This document shows, in pieces, positions 57,231 through 64,000 of a DNA stretch of 64,000 bases. A program made the position numbers and the translations under genes. The stretch spans positions 313,571 to 377,570 of the forward strand of contig NZ_KQ949025.1 of assembly GCF_001514285.1 (NCBI RefSeq), given 5' to 3'. This DNA comes from Streptomyces sp. DSM 15324. Lineage in GTDB: Bacteria > Actinomycetota > Actinomycetes > Streptomycetales > Streptomycetaceae. Below the pieces are notes generated by a model. It had not been told where the DNA came from and made no database searches. It saw only the letters and a program-made list of their open reading frames with translations. Numbering within the stretch: position 1 is the first letter of the stretch; every line of letters begins with the position of its first letter.

Positions 57231-57378
57231 AAGAGATCTCCCGTCTTCGGGGATTCCTTCGAAAAGCCTAGGTTTGCGTGGTTCGGGACGCCCCACGGGC
57301 GACCGCGCATCCACCATAACGCGATGTATCGCGACCCTCAATGCGTTTCACCCGTGCGGGTGAGAGAGAAGGCTGTGA

Positions 57379-58608
57379 TCAGACGACGATCGTGTACCCC
57401 GCGTCGCGCAGGGCCTGGCCGACCTCGGCGCAGTGCGCCGGCCCCTTCGTCTCCAGGTGCAGTTCGACCTCCACCTCGCTCAGCCCGAGCCGCGGGTCGG
57501 TCCGCACATGGCTGACGTCGAGCACGTTCGCGTCGACCACGGACAACACCCCCAGCAGCGTCGCGAGCGCACCCGGCCGGTCCGTCAGCCGCACGCTGAC
57601 CGCCAGGTAGCGGCCCTGCGCGGCCATGCCGTGCCGCAGCACCCGCTGCATCAGCACCGGGTCCACATTGCCGCCGGACACCACCGCGACCACCGGCCCC
57701 TCGAAGGCGCCCGGCTCGCTCAGCAGCGCCGCGACCGGACTCGCCCCGGCCGGTTCGGCCACCAGCTTGGCCCGCTCCAGGCACAGCAGCAGCGCGGCCG
57801 ACAGCTCGCCCTCCGACACCGTGCGCACCTCGTCGACCAGCTCGCCGACGAGCCCGAACGGCACGTCACCGGGCCGGCCGACCTTGATCCCGTCGGCCAT
57901 CGTCGCCGGCGCCTCGATCGACACCGGCCGCCCAGCCGCCAGCGAGGGCGGATACGCCGCCGCCCCCTCCGCCTGCACGCCCACGATCCGCACGTCCGGC
58001 CGCAGCGACTTCACCGCCACCGCGATGCCCGCCGCGAGCCCGCCGCCGCCGATCCCGACGACGACCGTGCGGACCTCCGGACACTGCTCCAGGATCTCCA
58101 GGCCGACCGTGCCCTGCCCCGCGATCACATCGGCGTGGTCGAAGGGATGGATGAACACCGCGCCCGTCCGCTCCGCGTACTCCTGCGCGGCGGCCAGCGT
58201 CTCGTCGACGACCTGCCCGTGCAGGCGCACCTCCGCCCCGTACTCCCGGGTGGCGCTGATCTTCGGCAGCGGGGCGCCCTTGGGCATGAACACGGTGGAG
58301 CGCACCCCCAGCAGCGACGACGCCAGGGCCACGCCCTGCGCGTGGTTGCCGGCGCTCGCCGCGACCACCCCGGCGGCCCGCTCCTCCGGCAGCAGCCCCG
58401 CGATCCGCACGTACGCGCCGCGCAGTTTGAACGATCCCGTCCGTTGCAGGTTCTCGCACTTGAGGAGCACCGGCGCCCCGACGAGCTGGGACAGATGCCG
58501 GCTGCCCTCCATCGCCGTCATGCGCGCCACGCCCGAGAGCATCTTCTGTGCGCCGCGCACATCGTCGAGGGTGACGGGCCGCAAGGAGTCAGCCGTGCCA
58601 TAGCTCAT
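57379..58608 (-). CDS. ilvA: Threonine ammonia-lyase (threonine dehydratase)
   Basis: A 409-residue PLP enzyme converting threonine to 2-oxobutyrate and ammonia. The PLP lysine is K61 in CENLQRTGSFKLRGAY, the phosphate loop is VGIGGGGLAAGIAVAVKSLR, and VAASAGNHAQGVALASSLLG matches the family. Residues about 330-409 form a single ACT-like regulatory domain (YLAVSVRLTDRPGALATLLG; LSEVEVELHLETKGPAHCAE). This length and single ACT region fit the allosteric, often catabolic, form. ATG 58608 lies six bases after GATGCT with no Shine-Dalgarno, so the message may be leaderless. It is divergent from the MarR gene. Confidence 0.95.
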   Translation of the reverse strand: MSYGTADSLRPVTLDDVRGAQKMLSGVARMTAMEGSRHLSQLVGAPVLLKCENLQRTGSFKLRGAYVRIAGLLPEERAAGVVAASAGNHAQGVALASSLLGVRSTVFMPKGAPLPKISATREYGAEVRLHGQVVDETLAAAQEYAERTGAVFIHPFDHADVIAGQGTVGLEILEQCPEVRTVVVGIGGGGLAAGIAVAVKSLRPDVRIVGVQAEGAAAYPPSLAAGRPVSIEAPATMADGIKVGRPGDVPFGLVGELVDEVRTVSEGELSAALLLCLERAKLVAEPAGASPVAALLSEPGAFEGPVVAVVSGGNVDPVLMQRVLRHGMAAQGRYLAVSVRLTDRPGALATLLGVLSVVDANVLDVSHVRTDPRLGLSEVEVELHLETKGPAHCAEVGQALRDAGYTIVV

Positions 58609-58757
58609 GACATCAGCATCGCAGTTCACAGGCGGGAACGGCCGCTGTGACCAACCACCGAGACCGGTTTGCTCAGCGCCGGTACGGCCCGGCTTCCGGC
58701 CGCGTACTCTGTCCCCCAATTCCTGACAGCACCCCTTCATGAAGTGAGCCCCCGGCC

Positions 58758-59285
58758 ATGCCCACAACACCTGAAATGTCGATGGACATGACGACCGTCG
58801 GTGACACCGGTCTTCTCGACACGCTGCAGCACGAGGTCGCGGTCTTCGCGCGCCGGGCCGAACAGACCCGCCTGGGCGGCGTCGGGCAGGTACGCAACTC
58901 CATGGACCGCGCCGCGTACCTGCTGCTCAACCGTCTCGACAAGGAAGGCCCCATGGGCGTCAAGGCGCTCGCGGCGAGCATGGGGATCGACTCCTCGACC
59001 GTCACCCGGCAGGTGGCCCCCCTCGTCGACACCGGCCTGGTCAAGCGGACCTCGCACCCCGAGGACGGACGGGCCGTGGTGCTCCAGCTCTCCCCGCGCG
59101 GGCAGTCGCGGCTGGAGGAAGTACGGTCCTCCCGGCGGCAGTTGATGGCCGAGCTGACCGAGGAGTGGGCCCCGGAGGAGCGGGAGGCGTTCTGCTCCCT
59201 CCTCACCCGCTTCAACGTCGCCCTGTCCTCCCGGATGGCCGCCCAGGGCGTGCCGGGCACGGAGCCGGCACCCGCCGCCTCCTGA
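58758..59285 (+). CDS. MarR-family transcriptional regulator
   Basis: A 175-residue regulator with the winged helix YLLLNRLDKEGPMGVKALAA, MGIDSSTVTRQVAPLVDTGL and the wing VKRTSHPEDGRAVVLQLSPR. The helices TLQHEVAVFARRAEQTRLGG and EREAFCSLLTRFNVALSSRM form the dimer interface. No operator is obvious. It is divergent from ilvA (149 bp apart), so control of ilvA or of itself is possible but not shown. Confidence 0.92.
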   Translation: MPTTPEMSMDMTTVGDTGLLDTLQHEVAVFARRAEQTRLGGVGQVRNSMDRAAYLLLNRLDKEGPMGVKALAASMGIDSSTVTRQVAPLVDTGLVKRTSHPEDGRAVVLQLSPRGQSRLEEVRSSRRQLMAELTEEWAPEEREAFCSLLTRFNVALSSRMAAQGVPGTEPAPAAS

Positions 59286-59472
59286 GCACCGGCCCCGCAC
59301 GCAGGCGTCCGTGGCCCTCGGACGCGGCATGCATACGGTGCGTGCGCGGCTCTTGACCGAAAGCCCGCCCCTGGCCTCATATGAGACCGGGTCCCCCGGG
59401 CCGTACGCGGTGCCCTACGCGTGCTCCGCCGGGAGCCGTTTCCAGGGGGCGCCGGCAGGCGGGAGGCTCGGG

Positions 59473-59982
59473 ATGCGAGAGAGGCGTACGGTCCAGGAAG
59501 CCCGCCGGGTCCGGGAGTTCGAGGCGTTCTCGGCCGGGGCGGGCGGACGGCTGCTGCGGACCGCCACCCTGCTCACCGCGGAGACGGCGCAGGACAACCC
59601 GCGCGCGCGGCGCCTGCTGACCCACGCCCTGGCGCACACGTACGCGTACTGGGACAGGCTGCGCGGGGAGGACCCCTACAACCACGCGCGGGAGTGTCTG
59701 GCCGTCCGCTTCGCGCGCGGGACGTGGTACCGGTACGGCGGCCTGCCGTTCGGCCGCTCCCGCGCCCGGCCCGCCGGTCCGCTGGCCGTGCTCTCGGCCC
59801 AGCAGCGGCTCGTCCTGGTCCTGCGGCTGCACGAGGGGGTCGCCGAGGAGCAGGTGGCGGCGCTGCTCGGGCTGCCCCCGGACCGCATCGACCTGATCGT
59901 GGACCGGGCGACCACACTCCTGCTGCATCCGCCGCGCGGGCCGGCCCCCGCGCGCGTGGGCGCGAAGGCGGCCACCTCGTGA
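59473..59982 (+). CDS. Sigma factor-like protein with a region 4-like helix-turn-helix
   Basis: A 169-residue protein. The N-terminal half (FEAFSAGAGGRLLRTATLLT, ARRLLTHALAHTYAYWDRLR) aligns by eye with region 2 of SigE-like ECF factors but is reduced. The C-terminal half LAVLSAQQRLVLVLRLHEGV with AEEQVAALLGLPPDRIDLIV is a region 4-like helix-turn-helix. It looks like a divergent or degenerate ECF sigma factor. ATG 59473 has GGGAGG six bases upstream. The stop overlaps the start of the small membrane protein gene (GTGA), a typical sigma/anti-sigma arrangement. Confidence 0.75.
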   Translation: MRERRTVQEARRVREFEAFSAGAGGRLLRTATLLTAETAQDNPRARRLLTHALAHTYAYWDRLRGEDPYNHARECLAVRFARGTWYRYGGLPFGRSRARPAGPLAVLSAQQRLVLVLRLHEGVAEEQVAALLGLPPDRIDLIVDRATTLLLHPPRGPAPARVGAKAATS

Positions 59983-60227
59983 ACCGGCCCGAACGGGAGG
60001 CCGCCGTACGGCAGATGATGGAGCGGACCACGCCTCGGGTGCCGGCCGGTCTCCCCGCGGACGCGCTCCGGCTGGGCGGCCGGATGCTGCGGCGCCGCAC
60101 GATCGCCCTGCGGCTGCTGTGGCTGCTGCTGTTCGCGGCGACCGTGGCCTTCGTGGTCTGGGCGGCCACGGTCCGCCCCTGGGTGGAGCCGCCCTCGGAG
60201 ACGACTCCACCGGTCACCGGCTGGTGA
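59979..60227 (+). CDS. Small membrane protein coupled to the sigma-like gene
   Basis: An 82-residue protein: a cytoplasmic head (NRPEREAAVRQMMERTTPRV, PAGLPADALRLGGRMLRRRT), one helix (IALRLLWLLLFAATVAFVVW) and a short outer end (VRPWVEPPSETTPPVTGW). The layout fits a minimal membrane-bound anti-sigma partner of the preceding sigma-like protein. The GTG start overlaps that gene's stop by four bases. No recognisable domain. Confidence 0.75.
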   Translation: MNRPEREAAVRQMMERTTPRVPAGLPADALRLGGRMLRRRTIALRLLWLLLFAATVAFVVWAATVRPWVEPPSETTPPVTGW

Positions 60228-60284
60228 CCACCGCGCGGGGGCCGCGCGAACGGCTGTCTATCTGCTGTCCCTGTTATCCCCGTG

Positions 60285-61439
60285 CTATCCCAGCGCCTGC
60301 TGGAGGTCCTCGAGCAGGTCGTCGACGTTCTCGATGCCCACGGACAGCCGGACCAGGTCGGCGGGCACCTCAAGGGCCGAGCCCGCCACCGAGGCGTGCG
60401 TCATCCGGCCGGGGTGCTCGATGAGGGACTCGACGCCGCCCAGGGACTCGCCCAGGGTGAACACCTTGGCGCGGTTGCAGACCTCGACAGCCGCCTCCTC
60501 GCCGCCGGTGACGCGGAAGGAGATCATGCCGCCGAAGGACCGCATCTGCTTGGCCGCGACCTCGTGACCGGGGTGCTCGGGCAGCCCCGGGTAGAGGACC
60601 TGCGTCACGCGCGCGTGGCGGGTCAGCATGTCGGCGACCTTGGTGGCGTTCTCGCTGTGCCGGTCCATGCGCACCGACAGCGTCTTGGTGCCGCGCAGCA
60701 CCAGCCAGGAGTCGAAGGGCCCGGCGACCGCGCCCATCGCGTTCTGGTGGTAGGCCAGCTCCTCGCCGAGCGTGGCGTCGGCGGTGATCAGCGCGCCGCC
60801 GACGACGTCGGAGTGGCCGCCCATGTACTTGGTCAGGGAGTGCACGACGACGTCCGCGCCGAGCGCCAGCGGCTGCTGGAGGTAGGGCGTGGCGAAGGTG
60901 TTGTCGACGACGAGCCTCGCGCCCGCGTCCCGGGCGATCTGGGCGACGGCGGCGATGTCGGTGATGCCGAGCAGCGGGTTGGAGGGGGTCTCCACCCACA
61001 CGGCCCTGGTCTTCGGGGTGATCGCGGCCCGTACGGCGGCGGGGTCGCTGGTGTCCGCGACCGACCACTCCACGCCCCAGCGGGCGACGACCTTGGCGAA
61101 GAGGCGGAAGGTGCCGCCGTACGCGTCGTTGGGGATGACCACGTGGTCACCTGGGCTGAGCAGCGTACGCAACAGGCAGTCCTCGGCCGCCAGTCCGGAA
61201 GCGAACGCAAGTCCTCGGCGGCCGCCTTCGAGGGCCGCGAGGTTCTCCTCCAGGGCGGTGCGGGTCGGGTTGGCGCTGCGGCTGTACTCGTAGCCGCCGC
61301 GCAGGCCGCCGACGCCGTCCTGCTTGTAGGTCGAGACCTGGTAGATCGGCGGGACGACCGCGCCGGTGAGGGGATCGGCGGTGTTGCCCGCGTGGATCGC
61401 GAGGGTCTCGAAGTGCTGACTGATGTTGCTGTCGCTCAT
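60285..61439 (-). CDS. metB: Cystathionine gamma-synthase / gamma-lyase family PLP enzyme
   Basis: A 384-residue fold type I trans-sulfuration enzyme. FETLAIHAGNTADPLTGAVV and PPIYQVSTYKQ open the protein, EYSRSANPTRTALEENLAAL follows, and the PLP lysine is K204 in DVVVHSLTKYMGGHSDVVGG. VDNTFATPYLQQPLALGADV is intact, and RMTHASVAGSALEVPADLVR with LSVGIENVDDLLEDLQQALG ends it. Sequence alone does not separate synthase (O-succinylhomoserine plus cysteine) from lyase (cystathionine to cysteine); the latter is common in Streptomyces. TACGCT lies eight bases before ATG 61439 with no Shine-Dalgarno. Confidence 0.94.
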   Translation of the reverse strand: MSDSNISQHFETLAIHAGNTADPLTGAVVPPIYQVSTYKQDGVGGLRGGYEYSRSANPTRTALEENLAALEGGRRGLAFASGLAAEDCLLRTLLSPGDHVVIPNDAYGGTFRLFAKVVARWGVEWSVADTSDPAAVRAAITPKTRAVWVETPSNPLLGITDIAAVAQIARDAGARLVVDNTFATPYLQQPLALGADVVVHSLTKYMGGHSDVVGGALITADATLGEELAYHQNAMGAVAGPFDSWLVLRGTKTLSVRMDRHSENATKVADMLTRHARVTQVLYPGLPEHPGHEVAAKQMRSFGGMISFRVTGGEEAAVEVCNRAKVFTLGESLGGVESLIEHPGRMTHASVAGSALEVPADLVRLSVGIENVDDLLEDLQQALG

Positions 61440-61595
61440 GGGTACCGAGCGTAGTGCGCTCGCGGGACTGCTGCCGGACGGCCGCCCGGCGGCCGGGCCG
61501 CGGCCGGGCCGCGCGCGCGACCCGGCGAGACGTTTTTCCACAGGCTCCCGGGCCGGGGTTGGCCAATTGTCGGCGGCGTCTGGTTCGCTTGAGAC

Positions 61596-62714
61596 ATGGA
61601 GATTCTCTGGGTCCTGATGGCTCTGATCATGATCAGCTTCGTGCTGCTGCCGTTCCTGCGGCGTCGGCGCGGCATGATCGAGCAGGTCCCGGCGGGGCAC
61701 CCGGACGCCGCGGACCCGGCCGACTACGGCTTCGTGCGCACGGAGGAGCTGGACATCCGCATGCCCGGCCCCGACCAGGACCTGCTGGACGTCCTGGACG
61801 TGGTGCAGCACACCCAGGACTACCGTGCGGCCCAGCAGCTGCTGGCCGGCACGGAGATCGAGGGCGAGCTGCGCTGGCAGCGGGTGCAGGCCTTCGCGGG
61901 CGCGGCGGCGCTGGAGTTGCAGCAGCGGCCGGGCGGGGTGAGCGAGGCGCCGGGCGGGCAGTGGCTGCGGGTGTGGCGGACGGAGGCGCCCAAGGACGCG
62001 GGTGGCGCCGCCGTGCACGCCGAGTTCCTGGTCCAGCAGGCCTGGCGGACCTCGACGCCGGGCACCGACGACTTCCGGATCATCATGGAGGAGGCGAAGG
62101 ACGCCTGCGGCCAGGCGGCGCTGCTCTCCCCCGGTGACCCGGTCCCGTACATCGTCGAACTGTCGGTGGCCCGTGGCCTGCACTACTCGCAGGCCGAGTT
62201 CGAGCAGCTGTGGCTGAAGATCCTGGACCGCGCCCCCGCGCACATGGGCGCGCATCTGGCGGCCCTGCACTACTGGTGCGAGAAGTGGCACGGCTCGCGC
62301 GAGCTGGCGACCTCGTTCACGGAGGCGGCAGCGGCCCGCGCGCCCCGGGGTTCGCTGCTCGCGGCGATGCCGCTCTTCGGGGTCTTCGAGCACCTCCCCG
62401 AGGTCAACCTGGTCAGCAGCTTCTACCAGAGCGAGGTCGTGACCAAGGCGATCCACGGCGCCCTGTTCTCGGTGCAGGCGGCCCGCCCCGACGACCCGAT
62501 GCTGGCGCACGTCCGCCATCTGCTGATCTTCTTCCTGGTCCGCAGCGAGCGCTGGGCCGAGGCCATGAACCAGCTGATACACGTCGACGGCCATGTCGGC
62601 GCCCTCCCGTGGACCCTCTCCCCGGACCCGGCGGGCGAGTTCGCGGTCTACCGGGCGCTGGCGGTGGCGGGCTACGAGGCGAACGGAGGCAGCCCGGCGA
62701 CGCTCGCGCAGTGA
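61596..62714 (+). CDS. Hypothetical membrane-anchored helical-repeat protein
   Basis: A 372-residue protein with an N-terminal helix (MEILWVLMALIMISFVLLPF) followed by RRRRG, so it is anchored with the rest in the cytoplasm. The body is helical (DVVQHTQDYRAAQQLLAGTE; DEEARDACGQAALL-like EEAKDACGQAALLSPGDPVP; LWLKILDRAPAHMGAHLAAL; FLVRSERWAEAMNQLIHVDG), reading like irregular TPR repeats. It lacks a Shine-Dalgarno. It is conserved among Streptomyces as far as I recall; the function is unknown. Confidence 0.8.
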   Translation: MEILWVLMALIMISFVLLPFLRRRRGMIEQVPAGHPDAADPADYGFVRTEELDIRMPGPDQDLLDVLDVVQHTQDYRAAQQLLAGTEIEGELRWQRVQAFAGAAALELQQRPGGVSEAPGGQWLRVWRTEAPKDAGGAAVHAEFLVQQAWRTSTPGTDDFRIIMEEAKDACGQAALLSPGDPVPYIVELSVARGLHYSQAEFEQLWLKILDRAPAHMGAHLAALHYWCEKWHGSRELATSFTEAAAARAPRGSLLAAMPLFGVFEHLPEVNLVSSFYQSEVVTKAIHGALFSVQAARPDDPMLAHVRHLLIFFLVRSERWAEAMNQLIHVDGHVGALPWTLSPDPAGEFAVYRALAVAGYEANGGSPATLAQ

Positions 62715-62902
62715 CGGGGACGGGGGTGGCAAGGACGGCGCTGCACGGCAGGGCGTGACCGCGATGCGGGACGGCGACGCCACGGTGTTCCGGGGCTGCC
62801 GCCCGCAGGGGTCGCCGTCGACGTCACCGGGTCGGCGCCGTCCGTAAGGCACCCGGAGGAGAGTAGCGTCAGCCGGGGGACTGCCATGAAGGAGCGAAGC
62901 CC

Positions 62903-63289
62903 ATGAGACTGGTGTCCGACCCTGCGTTCGGCGAAGTGGATCTCTCCGCATCGGCGGAAGAACTGACGCTCTTGGCGAGTGCGGTGGCCCGAGGCGAGGG
63001 GCTGCTCGCCTCCACCTGTGGGGCGGAGACCGACGGCTTGGCAGGGGTCAAGGTCGACAAGACCGCCGGTCCCGGTGTCCTGATCCACCGGGACGCCGAG
63101 CGGCAGCTCCTCGTCATCAGTGGTGACTTTGCCGGCAGGGCGGTACTGGCGGAGAATCTGCGGGCCATGGCCACCGACGAGAGGGGCGGCCACCTCCACA
63201 TCGACTACTTTCCCGGCCACTTCTACCTTGCCGAGGGATCCGTGTCGCTGGTGGTCAACAGTCCGCACGGAGGCATGCCGATCGGCTGA
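62903..63289 (+). CDS. Imm32-like immunity-family protein
   Basis: A 128-residue protein: FGEVDLSASAEELTLLASAV, GVLIHRDAERQLLVISGDFA, GRAVLAENLRAMATDERGGH, LHIDYFPGHFYLAEGSVSLV. The AEEL head, the SGD strand and the HLHIDYFPGH...L..GSVSLVV end match my memory of the Imm32 (PF15566) immunity family of polymorphic toxin systems. No toxin gene is next to it, so it is either an orphan immunity gene or a member with another role. AAGGAG lies eight bases before ATG 62903. Confidence 0.65.
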   Translation: MRLVSDPAFGEVDLSASAEELTLLASAVARGEGLLASTCGAETDGLAGVKVDKTAGPGVLIHRDAERQLLVISGDFAGRAVLAENLRAMATDERGGHLHIDYFPGHFYLAEGSVSLVVNSPHGGMPIG

Positions 63290-63481
63290 ACACCTCAGTG
63301 GGTCGTGACGCCGGGCAGGTCCTGGCCGACACCTTCGGCTGACAGCCGGACACGGGTCCCTTCGAGGTCGACGTCGAGCACGCGCGCATCGGCTGATGAT
63401 GGCACGGGACAGCTGCTACCCGGACGAGTTGCGAGGCCTTGGCCCCCGACAGGCCCGTCAGGGCGGAGAGCGCCTGCGAAC

Positions 63482-64000
63482 CTACCGGCGCAGATGCGTC
63501 AGCACCCCCTCCGCCACCGGATAGGGCCGCTCCTGCGGCAACAGCGCGGCCGCCTGCTCCAGTTCACCCGCGCGCACCTGCCGGTGAACCTGCTTCGCCA
63601 GCGGCGTCACATCCTCGATGCCGACGATCCACTCCTGCGCGTACCGCGCGGTCGCCTCCCCCGCGAGGCCCAGCTGCAACGACCGGTACGGCAGGGGCCG
63701 CAACCGCAGATCCCGCTCCGGATCCCACTGCACCCGCGTCGGCGCCCGCCTCAACTTCCTCTTCCACTCGGCCTGGTCGGCATGCAGCCCGGGCACGAAG
63801 TGCGACAGACACGCGTGCCGCAGGGCCCACTCGAAGCCCTCCCGGCTGATCTCCACGGCCAGGACGGTCTGCTGGCCCTCCTTCGTACCCCACCCGCAGC
63901 GGTACATCATCCACAGGAAGCTGGGTTTGATCCACGTCATGCGGTCGGGCTTCCACGCGGCGGGAAAGCGACCGTCGCGGATGGCGGGCAGGCCGATCTC
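63482..64000 (-). CDS. DUF4291 protein, 5' end beyond the window
   Basis: The frame enters at the right window edge with EIGLPAIRDGRFPAAWKPDR and continues MTWIKPSFLWMMYRCGWGTK, EGQQTVLAVEISREGFEWAL, WDPERDLRLRPLPYRSLQLG and EWIVGIEDVTPLAKQVH. This is the characteristic core of DUF4291 proteins (about 190-220 residues, function unknown). The visible part is about 172 residues plus stop; the first 20-40 residues are outside the window. Confidence 0.9.
   Translation of the reverse strand, partial: EIGLPAIRDGRFPAAWKPDRMTWIKPSFLWMMYRCGWGTKEGQQTVLAVEISREGFEWALRHACLSHFVPGLHADQAEWKRKLRRAPTRVQWDPERDLRLRPLPYRSLQLGLAGEATARYAQEWIVGIEDVTPLAKQVHRQVRAGELEQAAALLPQERPYPVAEGVLTHLRR

Noticed and set aside
60285..62951. 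An 888-codon minus-strand frame extending metB upstream across the divergent hypothetical gene
   Set aside because: Only the last 384 codons look like a PLP enzyme; the extension is antisense to the gene at 61596-62714.
1..64000. CRISPR arrays, tRNA or rRNA genes, insertion sequences, integrases, prophage genes
   Set aside because: No regularly spaced identical repeats, tRNA-like cloverleaf with conserved T-loop, transposase motifs or phage structural genes were seen on either strand.

Overview
The DNA has very high GC with strong third-position GC, long spurious reading frames on opposite strands, GTG/TTG starts and many genes without a Shine-Dalgarno. Together with mycothiol S-conjugate amidase, a SigE-family ECF sigma factor, a Tad (Flp) pilus cluster, GTP-dependent PEP carboxykinase and several LuxR/TetR/IclR/MarR regulators, this points to a chromosomal segment of a Streptomyces species (or very close relative). 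From memory, the right half (metB, ilvA, DrrAB-like ABC transporter, greA, DUF4307, mca, DUF255 protein, PEPCK) follows the conserved order of the Streptomyces core. The left half and several islands are more variable.

Layout. 1-5.3 kb: PhoH-type ATPase (cut by the window edge), cis-prenyltransferase, about 1.1 kb without a convincing gene, then a methyltransferase, a RibD/DHFR-like reductase and a DUF192 protein. 5.3-16.3 kb: one minus-strand Tad locus, read as hypothetical zinc-ribbon protein, CpaB, TadZ/CpaE-like ATPase, two TadE-like proteins, CpaF, TadB, TadC, histidine kinase, response regulator, Flp pilin, TadG-like protein, lipoprotein, OmpA-family protein. The response-regulator frame has no stop codon and runs into the TadG-like gene. 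16.4-17.9 kb holds debris: a GH18 chitinase fragment and a response regulator whose kinase is a frameshifted remnant. 18-24.8 kb: small regulators, an ECF sigma factor with a probable partner, an RsbW-like ATPase fold, an RsbA/MEDS protein and a large ATPase-LuxR regulator. 25-32 kb: secreted M14 carboxypeptidase, then an IclR-controlled divergent cluster (truncated RidA, KDG-type kinase, PLP deaminase, D-aminoacylase-like hydrolase). 32-36.5 kb: secreted trypsin-like protease, an alpha/beta hydrolase behind twin operators, interspersed repeats, a Ser/Pro-rich membrane protein and an AlaA-type aminotransferase. 36.5-40.6 kb: a small hypothetical protein, then a TPR protein, a GT-C type membrane glycosyltransferase, a GtrB-like GT2 and GtrA. 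40.8-54.6 kb: PEPCK, hemolysin III, an MFS exporter with its TetR repressor, a Mut7-C protein, a DUF255 protein, a 1072-residue NTPase-TPR protein, a 0.7-kb repeat-rich gap, a small membrane protein, Mca and DUF4307. 54.7-64 kb: greA, ABC exporter, ilvA, MarR, a sigma-like protein with a small membrane partner, metB, two hypothetical proteins (one Imm32-like) and a DUF4291 protein cut by the window end.

Two groups deserve most attention. First, 27.0-32.1 kb combines a deacetylase-like amidohydrolase, a PLP deaminase, RidA, a 2-keto-3-deoxygluconate kinase and an IclR regulator. That is the set expected for catabolism of C1-oxidised N-acetylglucosamine from lytic (oxidative) chitin cleavage. 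Here RidA is truncated and the hydrolase has GQDG where D-aminoacylases have GNCG. Second, 37.2-40.6 kb resembles a three-component Gtr glycosylation module, preceded by five perfect copies of an 8-bp repeat whose length change would alter reading frame or promoter spacing. No tRNA, rRNA, CRISPR array, insertion sequence or prophage was found.
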